Source: Ereboglobus sp. PH5-10
GTDB lineage: Bacteria; Verrucomicrobiota; Verrucomicrobiia; Opitutales; Opitutaceae
Length of the DNA stretch: 42,369 nucleotides
Assembly: GCF_029504735.1 (NCBI RefSeq)
Contig: NZ_JAQFIP010000019.1
Span: 1 to 42,369 of the forward strand
Reading direction: 5' to 3'
This document shows, in pieces, positions 24,401 through 31,369 of the stretch; position 1 is the stretch's first letter, and each line of letters begins with the position of its first letter. A program made the position numbers and the translations under genes. A model generated the notes under the pieces. That model was not told the origin of the DNA. It searched no databases and worked only from the letters and a program-made list of their open reading frames with translations.

Positions 24401-25849
24401 TCAGCCGACGGAGCCTTCCATTTCGAGTTCGATGAGGCGCTTGAGTTCGACGGAGTATTCCATCGGGAACTGGTTCGCGAGGTCGTTGATGAATCCGTTG
24501 ACGGCGAGGCTCATCGCCTGCGCCTCGGTGAGGCCGCGTTGCTGCATGTAGAAGATCATTTCCTCGCTGACTTTCGAGACGCTGGCTTCGTGTTGCGTGG
24601 CGTGCTTGTCGCCGCGCACGGTGATCGCGGGATAGGTGTCGGTGCGGCTGTTGGTGTTGATGAGGAGGGCGTCGCACTCGGTGTTATTTTTGCAACCTTT
24701 CAAGTGCTTCGGGATGTAAACCTGGCCGCGATAGGTGGCGCGGCCCTGGCCGACGGAGATGGATTTCGACACGATGGTCGAGGTGGTTTCGTCGGCGGCG
24801 TGGATCATTTTCGCGCCGGTGTCCTGGTGCTGTCCGTCGTTGGCGAGGGCGATGGAGATGACTTCGCCGCGGGCGCGGCGGCCCTTGAGGACGACGCCGG
24901 GATATTTCATGGTGAGGCGGCTGCCGATGTTGCAGTCGATCCATTTGATTTCGGCGTCCTCCTGCGCGAGTCCGCGCTTGGTGACGAGGTTGTAGACGTT
25001 GGACGCCCAGTTTTGGACGGTGATGTATTGGATTTTCGCGCCCTTGAGGGCGACGAGTTCGACGACGGCGGAGTGCAGCGTGGCGGTGCTGAACTTCGGC
25101 GCGGTGCAGCCTTCCATGTAGGTGACTTCGGAGCCTTCGTCGCAGATGATGAGCGTGCGCTCGAACTGGCCGAAGTTTTCCGCGTTGATGCGGAAGTAGG
25201 CTTGGAGCGGTTGCGCGACCTTGACGCCGGGCGGGACGTAGATGAACGAGCCGCCGGAAAACACGGCGCTGTTGAGCGCGGAGAATTTGTTGTCGCTGGT
25301 CGGGATGACTTTGCCGAACCATTTGCGGAAAATCTCCGGGTGCTCGCGGAGCGCCTCGGTGGAGTTCATGAAGATGACGCCCTGCTTGGCGACGATTTCC
25401 TTCACGTTGGAGTAGGCGGCCTCGGAGTCGAATTGCGCCTCGACGCCGGCGAGGTATTTGCGTTCCTGCTCGGGAATGCCGAGGCGTTCGAAGGTTTTTT
25501 TGATGTCCTCGGGCACCTCGTCCCAAGTGCGCTTGGGCTTCTGGCCTTGCGCGAGGTAGTAGCGGATTTTTTCGAAGTCGATGTTTTCGAGATCGCGCGT
25601 GGCCCAGTGCGTGGGAAGCGGTTTGGCGAGAAATGTTTTGAGCGCGTTGAGGCGGAAATCGAGAATCCAGGGCGCCTCTTTTTTGACGGCGCTGATGTAG
25701 CGGACGGTGTTTTCCGTGAGGCCGTTGCCCGCGTCGTAATCGTATTTGATGTCATACGAAAAATCGCCCGCGGACTGGTCGATGCCAATCGCGGCGGCTT
25801 GCGCCGCTTCTTGTGCATCGGGAGCGGTTGGTTGTTCTAACGGTTGCAT
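24401..25849 (-). CDS. sufB: Fe-S cluster assembly protein SufB
   Basis: Core scaffold subunit on which SUF builds clusters. It is 482 residues, full length. Marks are [83 protein letters not shown] and [14 protein letters not shown]. Later come [56 protein letters not shown] and [21 protein letters not shown]. All match the SufB family. The protein starts MQPLEQP, and the 47 bases from ATG outward match those of sufD at 39 positions. Operon order is fur, sufC, sufB, sufD, sufT. Confidence 0.97.
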   Translation of the reverse strand: MQPLEQPTAPDAQEAAQAAAIGIDQSAGDFSYDIKYDYDAGNGLTENTVRYISAVKKEAPWILDFRLNALKTFLAKPLPTHWATRDLENIDFEKIRYYLAQGQKPKRTWDEVPEDIKKTFERLGIPEQERKYLAGVEAQFDSEAAYSNVKEIVAKQGVIFMNSTEALREHPEIFRKWFGKVIPTSDNKFSALNSAVFSGGSFIYVPPGVKVAQPLQAYFRINAENFGQFERTLIICDEGSEVTYMEGCTAPKFSTATLHSAVVELVALKGAKIQYITVQNWASNVYNLVTKRGLAQEDAEIKWIDCNIGSRLTMKYPGVVLKGRRARGEVISIALANDGQHQDTGAKMIHAADETTSTIVSKSISVGQGRATYRGQVYIPKHLKGCKNNTECDALLINTNSRTDTYPAITVRGDKHATQHEASVSKVSEEMIFYMQQRGLTEAQAMSLAVNGFINDLANQFPMEYSVELKRLIELEMEGSVG

Positions 25850-25888
25850 GTGAAAAGTGTGATTAGGTGTTATTTGGTAATGCGCAGC

Positions 25889-25974
25889 TAATGTATAATG
25901 ATGAATGTAGAATGTATAATGAGCGCGCGCTTTCGTCGCCTGATTCTACATTATACATTATTCATTCCACATTA
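25889..25974. repeat. AAT-rich inverted repeat upstream of sufB
   Basis: The left arm TAATGTATAATGATGAATG and the right arm, ending TTCATTCCACATTA, form an imperfect hairpin with a GC loop. The right end contains the sufC stop codon (25972-25974), so sufC now terminates inside the element. Same family as 24227-24375. Confidence 0.7.
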
Positions 25975-26742
25975 GGAAACCGCCGGGGCGGTTTCCGTCT
26001 TGAGCCAGTCGTAGCCTTTTTCCTCGAGTTCGAGGGCGAGGGTTTTGTCGCCGCTCTTCACGATGCGGCCGTCATACATGACGTGCACGTGGTCGGGGAC
26101 GATGTGGTTGAGGAGGCGCTGGTAGTGCGTGATAAGGAGGACGCCGAGCTTGGGGCCGCGGAGCTGGTTGACGCCCTCGGCGACGATTTTCAGCGCGTCG
26201 ATGTCGAGGCCGGAATCGGTTTCGTCCATGAGCGCGAAGGCGGGCTCGAGCATGGCCATCTGGAGGATTTCGCAGCGCTTTTTTTCGCCGCCGGAGAAGC
26301 CTTCGTTGACGGCGCGCGAGGTGAACTTGCGGTCGATTTTGAGCATGTCCATTTTCGCGTAGAGGCTTTTGTAATAGCCGACGGCGTCGAGGTCCTCGCC
26401 CTCGCCGAGACGGGCCTGGAGCGCGGCGCGGAGGAAGTTGGCAATGGAAACGCCGGGGACTTCGCTCGGATACTGGAACGCGAGGAAGATGCCCGCGCGG
26501 GCGCGTTCGTCGGGCTCCATTTCGAGGATGGAGTTGCCGTCGAGGAGGACGTCGCCGCCGGTGATCGTGTAATCGGGATGGCCGGCGACGGCCTTGGAGA
26601 GCGTGGATTTGCCGGTGCCGTTGGGCCCCATGATGGCGTGGACTTCGCCGGATTTGATCGTGAGGCTGACGCCTTTGACGATGGGCTTGTCGGGTGTTTC
26701 AGTGAGGGCGACAACGAGGTCGCGGATTTCGAGCGTGTGCAT
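25972..26742 (-). CDS. sufC: Fe-S assembly ATPase SufC
   Basis: ABC-type ATPase that drives shape changes of the SufBCD scaffold; soluble. It is 256 residues. Walker A is [17 protein letters not shown] (residues about 38-54), the signature is [17 protein letters not shown], Walker B is [16 protein letters not shown] and the switch histidine is in [13 protein letters not shown]. The SufC-specific [16 protein letters not shown] and [14 protein letters not shown] are also present. Its gene is the first structural suf gene after the Fur-like regulator. Confidence 0.97.
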   Translation of the reverse strand: MHTLEIRDLVVALTETPDKPIVKGVSLTIKSGEVHAIMGPNGTGKSTLSKAVAGHPDYTITGGDVLLDGNSILEMEPDERARAGIFLAFQYPSEVPGVSIANFLRAALQARLGEGEDLDAVGYYKSLYAKMDMLKIDRKFTSRAVNEGFSGGEKKRCEILQMAMLEPAFALMDETDSGLDIDALKIVAEGVNQLRGPKLGVLLITHYQRLLNHIVPDHVHVMYDGRIVKSGDKTLALELEEKGYDWLKTETAPAVS

Positions 26743-26751
26743 GATGTGAAG

Positions 26752-26874
26752 TTCTGAAGACCTGAACGCCTGAAGGCTAAAGGTCGGAGTTGTGATGGTG
26801 GGAAAAGTGGCGAGTGTAAGCGTTTGGTTTCTGTTTTCAGCCTTTCAGTCCTTTAGTTTTTCAGGCTTTTCCGC
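26752..26874. repeat. CTGAA-type inverted repeat between fur-like gene and sufC
   Basis: The left side has several CTGAA units (GTTCTGAAGACCTGAACGC near 26751). The right side carries the mirror TTTTCAGCCTTTCAGTCC and TTTTTCAGGC (26834-26869). It overlaps the last codons of the Fur-like gene, so the closing EKPEKLKD is coded by repeat sequence. No gene is inside. Confidence 0.6.
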
Positions 26875-27291
26875 CCCGCGTCCGTGGTAGGTGATGTCGA
26901 TCATGTCGGCGGTGTAGCCTTCGGGGAGGAGTTTTTTGAGGGCGGCGAGGAGTTCCTCCGGCAGGTCGATGTCGTGCGTGACGCCGGTTTTGCTGTCGTG
27001 AAAATGCGCGTGCGGGACGAGGTTCGGGCAGTAGCGGGTCGAGGCGCGCTCGAAATGCACGGCGCGCACGAGGCGGCACTCGATGAGCGTTTCGAGGCAG
27101 TTGTAAACGGTGGCGAGCGAGATGGTGGGCATCTCGGCCTTGACGCGCGCGAAAATCTCCTCGGCGGTCGGATGGTCGCGGCGGGCGAGAATGCTCTGGT
27201 AAACGAGTTCACGCTGCGGGGTGTTGCGCAAACCGCTGTCCGCGAGGCGTTGCGCGAGGTCGTCAGAATGATGTGTCGTCGTGTGAGCCAT
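26845..27291 (-). CDS. Fur/PerR family transcriptional regulator lacking CxxC zinc sites
   Basis: Winged-helix metalloregulator, 148 residues from MAHTTTHHSDDLAQRL. The DNA-binding half has LRNTPQRELVYQSILARRDHPTAEEIFARV and ISLATVYNCLETLIE, typical of Fur. The metal-sensing half has HFERASTRYCPNLVPHAHFHDSKTGVTHDIDLP, with a His cluster but neither of the paired cysteines that normally hold structural zinc. I cannot say whether it senses iron, manganese or peroxide. It heads the sufCBDT operon and has two matching palindromes upstream (27336 and 27365), so it probably controls itself and suf. The last residues come from a repeat. Confidence 0.88.
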   Translation of the reverse strand: MAHTTTHHSDDLAQRLADSGLRNTPQRELVYQSILARRDHPTAEEIFARVKAEMPTISLATVYNCLETLIECRLVRAVHFERASTRYCPNLVPHAHFHDSKTGVTHDIDLPEELLAALKKLLPEGYTADMIDITYHGRGAEKPEKLKD

Positions 27292-27335
27292 TGAAGATGG
27301 TAAGGATTTCTGAATTTCTGATCTTCGGGATGAAA

Positions 27336-27350
27336 TTAGAATGCGTCTAA
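27336..27350. promoter_or_regulatory. Fur/PerR-type operator, degenerate copy
   Basis: TTAGAATGCGTCTAA lies 45-59 bases before the start codon of the Fur-like gene. The outer TTAGA/TCTAA pair is kept, but the centre differs from the perfect site at 27365. Centre-to-centre distance to that site is 29 bases. Confidence 0.55.
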
Positions 27351-27364
27351 AATGCAACAAAAAC

Positions 27365-27379
27365 TTAGAATCATTCTAA
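27365..27379. promoter_or_regulatory. Fur/PerR-type operator, perfect 7-1-7 palindrome
   Basis: TTAGAATCATTCTAA is a perfect 7-1-7 inverted repeat, close to the PerR/Fur consensus form TTATAATNATTATAA. It lies about 75-90 bases before the start of the Fur-like gene that heads the suf operon. A role in autoregulation is inferred. Confidence 0.7.
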
Positions 27380-27440
27380 GAAGAGGGCTGTATTCACAAT
27401 AATTTACCAACCTCAAACGTCCTTTAAATTGCCTAATATG

Positions 27441-27459
27441 TTTATCTACAATAGATAAA
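27441..27459. promoter_or_regulatory. Palindrome TTTATCT-N5-AGATAAA
   Basis: Seven-base perfect arms with a five-base spacer, in the 260-base gap between the Fur-like gene and the rhombosortase gene's 3' end. It could be a further operator for the suf promoter or a weak hairpin. A separate hairpin (TATTTGGA...TCCAAATA, 27463-27501) follows it. No gene is seen in this gap. Confidence 0.35.
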
Positions 27460-27554
27460 TTATATTTGGAAGGGCGGCGCTTTGCGCCTGGCCTCCAAAT
27501 ACACGCGAGTCAACCCCATCACACAACCCACCCAAAGGTGGCCATAGCTTAGTC

Positions 27555-28199
27555 CTACTGGGCCAATCCAGTGCTCACGCTACCAGCCACGCCACCGGAA
27601 GTATTCGTGCATCCAGTGCACATCTCGCTGACAAAACCGCGCACGAACACAGTCAGCACACCAATTGAGGCACCAACCAAATGCGCCAGCGGCACGGGCG
27701 CAAACGCGTCCGTCTCGCCGACAAAAAACGGATTGCCGGTGATCAGCTCGTAACCGCACTTCGCAAGCGCGCCGCCGCACGCAAGCACGCCAAGCGCGAG
27801 CGTGGGCGCGTGACGCTCGCGCCAGCCGTCGCGCAACAAATGCCCCGCCACGACGCCGTAGGCCGCGCAATCAAGCCCCGACAAACCGCGATACGTCTCG
27901 AAATGCGGCTGGAGAATCCAAACGGCCAGCGTGATCAGCGGCGCGGACACCGCGAGTGCCACAAGCCAGTCGCGTCGCGACTTCAACTCCGCCATTGAGC
28001 CGAGGAGCAGCAGCGCAAACACATCCCAACGCAAATGCGCCGCGTCGAAATGTGTCAGATGCGCGGTTAGCACGCGCCAGATTTCGCCGCGCGCGAAGGA
28101 TTCGCGTGTGAACTCGAACGCACTCGTGAACGACGGCAGCGCGCCGACGATCAGCGCGAAGACTGCGAGGGAAAGAGTAATGAATGGAAGGCGTTTCAT
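27555..28199 (-). CDS. rrtA: Rhombosortase (rhomboid-family C-terminal processing protease)
   Basis: Intramembrane serine protease of the rhombosortase group, which cleaves GlyGly-CTERM tails of surface proteins. It is 214 residues from MKRLPFITLSLAVF, with about six membrane segments. LTAHLTHFDAAHLRWDV has the group's histidines. The active serine is in YRGLSGLDCAAYGVVAGH (S107) and the catalytic histidine in VPLAHLVGA (H173). The start is 8 bases after the lipoprotein stop, so they share an operon with the VIT-vWA gene upstream. The C-terminal 25 residues (CTGCTNTSGGVAGSVSTG) look non-conserved. Confidence 0.85.
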   Translation of the reverse strand: MKRLPFITLSLAVFALIVGALPSFTSAFEFTRESFARGEIWRVLTAHLTHFDAAHLRWDVFALLLLGSMAELKSRRDWLVALAVSAPLITLAVWILQPHFETYRGLSGLDCAAYGVVAGHLLRDGWRERHAPTLALGVLACGGALAKCGYELITGNPFFVGETDAFAPVPLAHLVGASIGVLTVFVRGFVSEMCTGCTNTSGGVAGSVSTGLAQ

Positions 28200-28207
28200 T
28201 CGATTGT

Positions 28208-28804
28208 TTATTTCACAATGTCCCAAGTGTAAGCCCAAGCGTGCCCGCTCCCGTCGTAATACACTTTGAATATATTATTAATTCGCCAGCCAGTGGTGAC
28301 GGTTACGAGAGCTGCCGGAGTCGTTACAATCTCGCTGAGCATGAATGAATATCCCCACATTTCCATACGCTCATGAATCATGCCTTTGGGGATTATGCGC
28401 CCCCTGTATGCATAAGTCACACATTCCACAATAGGCGCGCCCTTTGGGGGACTGCCTGGCTCGCCTTGAAAATACCAGCCATTCAAAAACAGTTCGCGAT
28501 ATATGCATTTGTCATCTCTTCCGGCAATAAGCGTGCCGGAATACTCATGAGCGGTGGAAAGCACATCCGAGTTAATTGTCCGAACATCATCGATGGTGAT
28601 CGATTGTTCGTATTTTAAAACAGACACGGGTTTTCCGAGATGTTTTTCAATGTATAGTTTTGCAGCGTTCTCCCTGCTAAAAATCGACGCCTCGTTTTTT
28701 CTGGTCATCAAAATCATTCCGGAAACGCATCCCGACAAACAAATCGCCGTGCACAATAATGCGATTAATATAATAAATCGAAAAATTATAATATGTGGTT
28801 TCAT
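28208..28804 (-). CDS. Hypothetical lipoprotein
   Basis: A 198-residue protein with a lipoprotein signal: FRFIILIALLCTAICLSGC (lipobox LSGC, Cys about residue 26). The mature part has no recognised domain; it contains NAAKLYIEKHLGKPVSVLKYEQSITIDDVRT and ends HAWAYTWDIVK. I do not recognise the family. It lies between a VIT-vWA protein and a rhombosortase on the same strand, so it may belong to the same envelope system. Base composition is more AT-rich than its neighbours, which hints at separate origin. The upstream ATG at 28936 starts inside a repeat and was rejected. Confidence 0.7.
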   Translation of the reverse strand: MKPHIIIFRFIILIALLCTAICLSGCVSGMILMTRKNEASIFSRENAAKLYIEKHLGKPVSVLKYEQSITIDDVRTINSDVLSTAHEYSGTLIAGRDDKCIYRELFLNGWYFQGEPGSPPKGAPIVECVTYAYRGRIIPKGMIHERMEMWGYSFMLSEIVTTPAALVTVTTGWRINNIFKVYYDGSGHAWAYTWDIVK

Positions 28805-28835
28805 GATATTGGTGAACGAACAATAATTTGCAGGT

Positions 28836-28936
28836 GTGGGGGCGCACCTTGCGTGCGCCCTCGTTCGCGCAGGCTCTGCGGTTGCGTTCGCAAATAGTTT
28901 TTCGCACACGAGGGCGCACGCAAGGTGCGCCCCCAC
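28836..28936. repeat. Perfect 29-bp inverted repeat hairpin
   Basis: Arms 28836-28864 and 28908-28936 are exact complements over 29 bases (GTGGGGGCGCACC at the outer end, GCGCCCTCGT at the inner). The 43-base loop codes for nothing. It lies between the VIT-vWA stop (28956) and the lipoprotein start (28804). The perfect pairing suggests recent insertion or conversion. Confidence 0.85.
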
Positions 28937-28955
28937 GGTTCGGCGCGATATTCGT

Positions 28956-31037
28956 TTATTCTTTCTGCCGCTTCACCGTCCGGCGCCTCATGCCGGCGAG
29001 GGCCGCGACTACTCCGGCGAACAGCGCCATCAGCGCCACGTCGCGGAACTCCAGCGCACCGCCACCGCCGCCGCCGAAACCACGCGAGCGACTGACATGC
29101 GGGGCGGGCGCGGAGTAAGTGGGTTGTTGCGCGTCCACCTGGTAATTTTTCGCGGACTGCTGCGCGCGGACGCTTTGCGCGGCGCGCTCGAGGGCGATGC
29201 GTTTTTGATTGTTACGCTCGATCCCGCGCGCGGCGTGCGTGGCGTCGTCGAGCACGACCATCGAGGTGTGGTCGGTGACGAGTTGATACATCACGCCGAG
29301 GTCGGCGATGGCGTCCTTCGACTCGGACGGCGGCATCTGGCCTATGTTTTCGAGCAACTCAATCTGCTCGATTTGCGCGAGCGCCCAGAGGCGTTCGAGT
29401 TCGGGATTGTCGGTGTCAACCTCGGGGAAGTTGAATTTGGTCGCGTAGGTTTTGTCCTCGCCGGTGAGCTTGGCGTTGAGCGTGAGCGTGGCGGGGCCGG
29501 CCTTGTTGTAGCGGCCAAAGATAACGAGTTGCTGCCCGCGGTAGATTTTTTGGGGCAGATCGCCCGTGAGTCCCGAGGTTGCGCCGCCGCTGAACTTGAA
29601 CGTGGCGTGGTGCAGCGACTCGTGGGTGACCTTGGATTTTGCGAGCAGGATTTGCCCCACAATGTCGTCGGCGTTCGACACACCCGCGTAGAAGCCGCCG
29701 GTCGCCTCGCCCATCACGCGCATGAGCGGCCAGTTCGCGCTGCTGCCCATGAGGAACCCGAAAAAGCGCACGTCGTTTTTCTTGAGCAGCGCGTAAAATT
29801 TCTTCGGATCAACAATGCCCTCGTTGGTCACGCCGTCGGTGACGAGTATGACGCTCGTCGCCCGATCCGCGTCGAGGCTGTCGAGCGCGAGCTTGAGGCC
29901 GGAGTAAATGTTTGTGCTGCCGTTTGCGTGGAGCGATTGCACGACCTTGATTGCCCGCGCCACATTTTCGGGCGTGGCCGCCGTCAGCGGAAACACTTCG
30001 CGCGAGCCTTGGTTAAAGGTGATGATGCGGAAGCGGTCGCCGGGATTCATCTGGCCGAGCACTTTTGCGATGCCGTTGGCGAGCGTGGCGATTTTCCCCT
30101 GCATGGAGCCCGAGATATCGAGCACAAAAATATAATCCGACGAGCTGATCGGCTGCAGGTCCAGGCCCGGCGTGACGACGGCCATGAACGTGCCCGGCTT
30201 GTCCGCTGACGCGCGGTAGGGAATCACTTCGACGCGTCCGGGAAGGTCGGCGGCGAGCCGGTAGTAGAGCACGAAGTCCTGCGCGAGTTGCGCGCGGTCG
30301 CGCTCGAGCGTGAGCTTCCAATGGCCTGTATCCAGTTTTTGGATATTCGCCGCGGCTTCGTTGCCCGGGGAGCGCAAGTCCTCGACGGGCCAGGCGGATT
30401 TCAGCTCGACGTTGATCGAAAGGCGTCCCTCGACCTGCGCGTTTGCCGGCTGCCAGAACGAGCTCGCGATGTCGTCGGTGCCGCCCTCCTCGAGCGGATA
30501 CAGATAGCGGCCCACGCCCGTGTCGATTTCGAGCGACTGGTAATACACGAAGCGCAAGTGAACCTCGGCGTTGGCGCGCACGGGGCTCACGCGAAACTCG
30601 TAATTCTGGTAGCCGTTTTTCGAGGCGAGCCCGGCATCGTTGCCCTTGGCCTTTTCCTCGCCGTAGATTTTTTCGGCGTCGGCCTTGCGGAGCACCTCGC
30701 CGTGCAATGTCTTCTCGCCGGTTTGGATGGTGACCTCGGAAAGGCTCGCGCTCTTCGGAACGGGAAACGCGTAGATCGCCTCGAGGTCGGCGCCGTTGGG
30801 ATTGAAGAACGTCTGCAACACCTCGGTCTGCGCGAAGCCGTTGTTGATGGTGACGTTGACCTGATGTTCGCGGATCTGAATCGGCGCGTCGGCGGAACCG
30901 AGCGGCGTCAGCGTGCCCGCCGCCCGCAACGTCCCCGTGAGGACGGCCAGCGACAGGAGCATCGAAAACATGGCCATTAAGAACGTGGCCCAGCGAAGGG
31001 GCCGCGCAAGTGAGAGGTTTTTGATCGTGGTTTTCAT
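28956..31037 (-). CDS. VIT and von Willebrand A domain surface protein with Gly-rich C-terminal anchor
   Basis: A 693-residue exported protein from MKTTIKNLSLARPL; signal peptide about 1-40. VIT domain about 50-175 (VTINNGFAQTEVLQTFFNPNGADLEAIYAFPVP). The vWA domain, about 301-475, has the metal site DISGS (307-311) and VILVTDGVTNEG. A Gln/Ala-rich linker follows, then SRGFGGGGGG, a membrane segment (DVALMALFAGVVAALAGM) and Arg/Lys-rich tail. The tail has the layout of GlyGly-CTERM, and a rhombosortase gene lies two genes downstream. VIT-vWA proteins of this type elsewhere are sortase targets. Start 31058 is an alternative with seven extra residues. Confidence 0.88.
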   Translation of the reverse strand: MKTTIKNLSLARPLRWATFLMAMFSMLLSLAVLTGTLRAAGTLTPLGSADAPIQIREHQVNVTINNGFAQTEVLQTFFNPNGADLEAIYAFPVPKSASLSEVTIQTGEKTLHGEVLRKADAEKIYGEEKAKGNDAGLASKNGYQNYEFRVSPVRANAEVHLRFVYYQSLEIDTGVGRYLYPLEEGGTDDIASSFWQPANAQVEGRLSINVELKSAWPVEDLRSPGNEAAANIQKLDTGHWKLTLERDRAQLAQDFVLYYRLAADLPGRVEVIPYRASADKPGTFMAVVTPGLDLQPISSSDYIFVLDISGSMQGKIATLANGIAKVLGQMNPGDRFRIITFNQGSREVFPLTAATPENVARAIKVVQSLHANGSTNIYSGLKLALDSLDADRATSVILVTDGVTNEGIVDPKKFYALLKKNDVRFFGFLMGSSANWPLMRVMGEATGGFYAGVSNADDIVGQILLAKSKVTHESLHHATFKFSGGATSGLTGDLPQKIYRGQQLVIFGRYNKAGPATLTLNAKLTGEDKTYATKFNFPEVDTDNPELERLWALAQIEQIELLENIGQMPPSESKDAIADLGVMYQLVTDHTSMVVLDDATHAARGIERNNQKRIALERAAQSVRAQQSAKNYQVDAQQPTYSAPAPHVSRSRGFGGGGGGALEFRDVALMALFAGVVAALAGMRRRTVKRQKE

Positions 31038-31203
31038 GACGCCTCCCCATTTAGCCAATGGCGTGCCAAGTTTTTTGATAATTTGTTAATTCATTATGCT
31101 ACAAGTGATTATAAATACATGAATAAAAGCGTCATTTTATCAAATAGACATTTTATGATGATTGATTGACATTTTTTGCCATGAACGATTGTCTCATCTT
31201 CAC

Positions 31204-31321
31204 TTTGGAGTGCGGTGGCAGAGCGAAGCGCCGACACCGCTTTGGAAATGTCGCAAAATTTTCCGCCATTCGAAAGCGGTGTCGCCGGTCGCCAACGCTC
31301 CCTCTGCCACCGCACTCCAAA
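31204..31321. repeat. Inverted repeat TTTGGAGTGCGG in the leader of the sigma-54 activator gene
   Basis: Both ends carry TTTGGAGTGCGGTGGCAGAG in opposite orientation (31204 forward, 31321 reverse). An inner matching stretch GACACCGCTTT lies on the left and AAAGCGGTGTC on the right. Total length is about 118 bases. It lies in the 332-base gap between divergent genes (VIT-vWA and the sigma-54 activator) and ends about 49 bases before the activator's ATG, where it could fold in the transcript. Confidence 0.8.
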
Positions 31322-31369
31322 ATAACGCCACGCAATCTGAAATCCACACACATCCACACACAGACACCC

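Noticed and set aside
27463-27501. Hairpin TATTTGGA...TCCAAATA as a riboswitch
   Set aside because: It lies downstream of the rhombosortase stop and shows no riboswitch core; it is too short and probably another small repeat.
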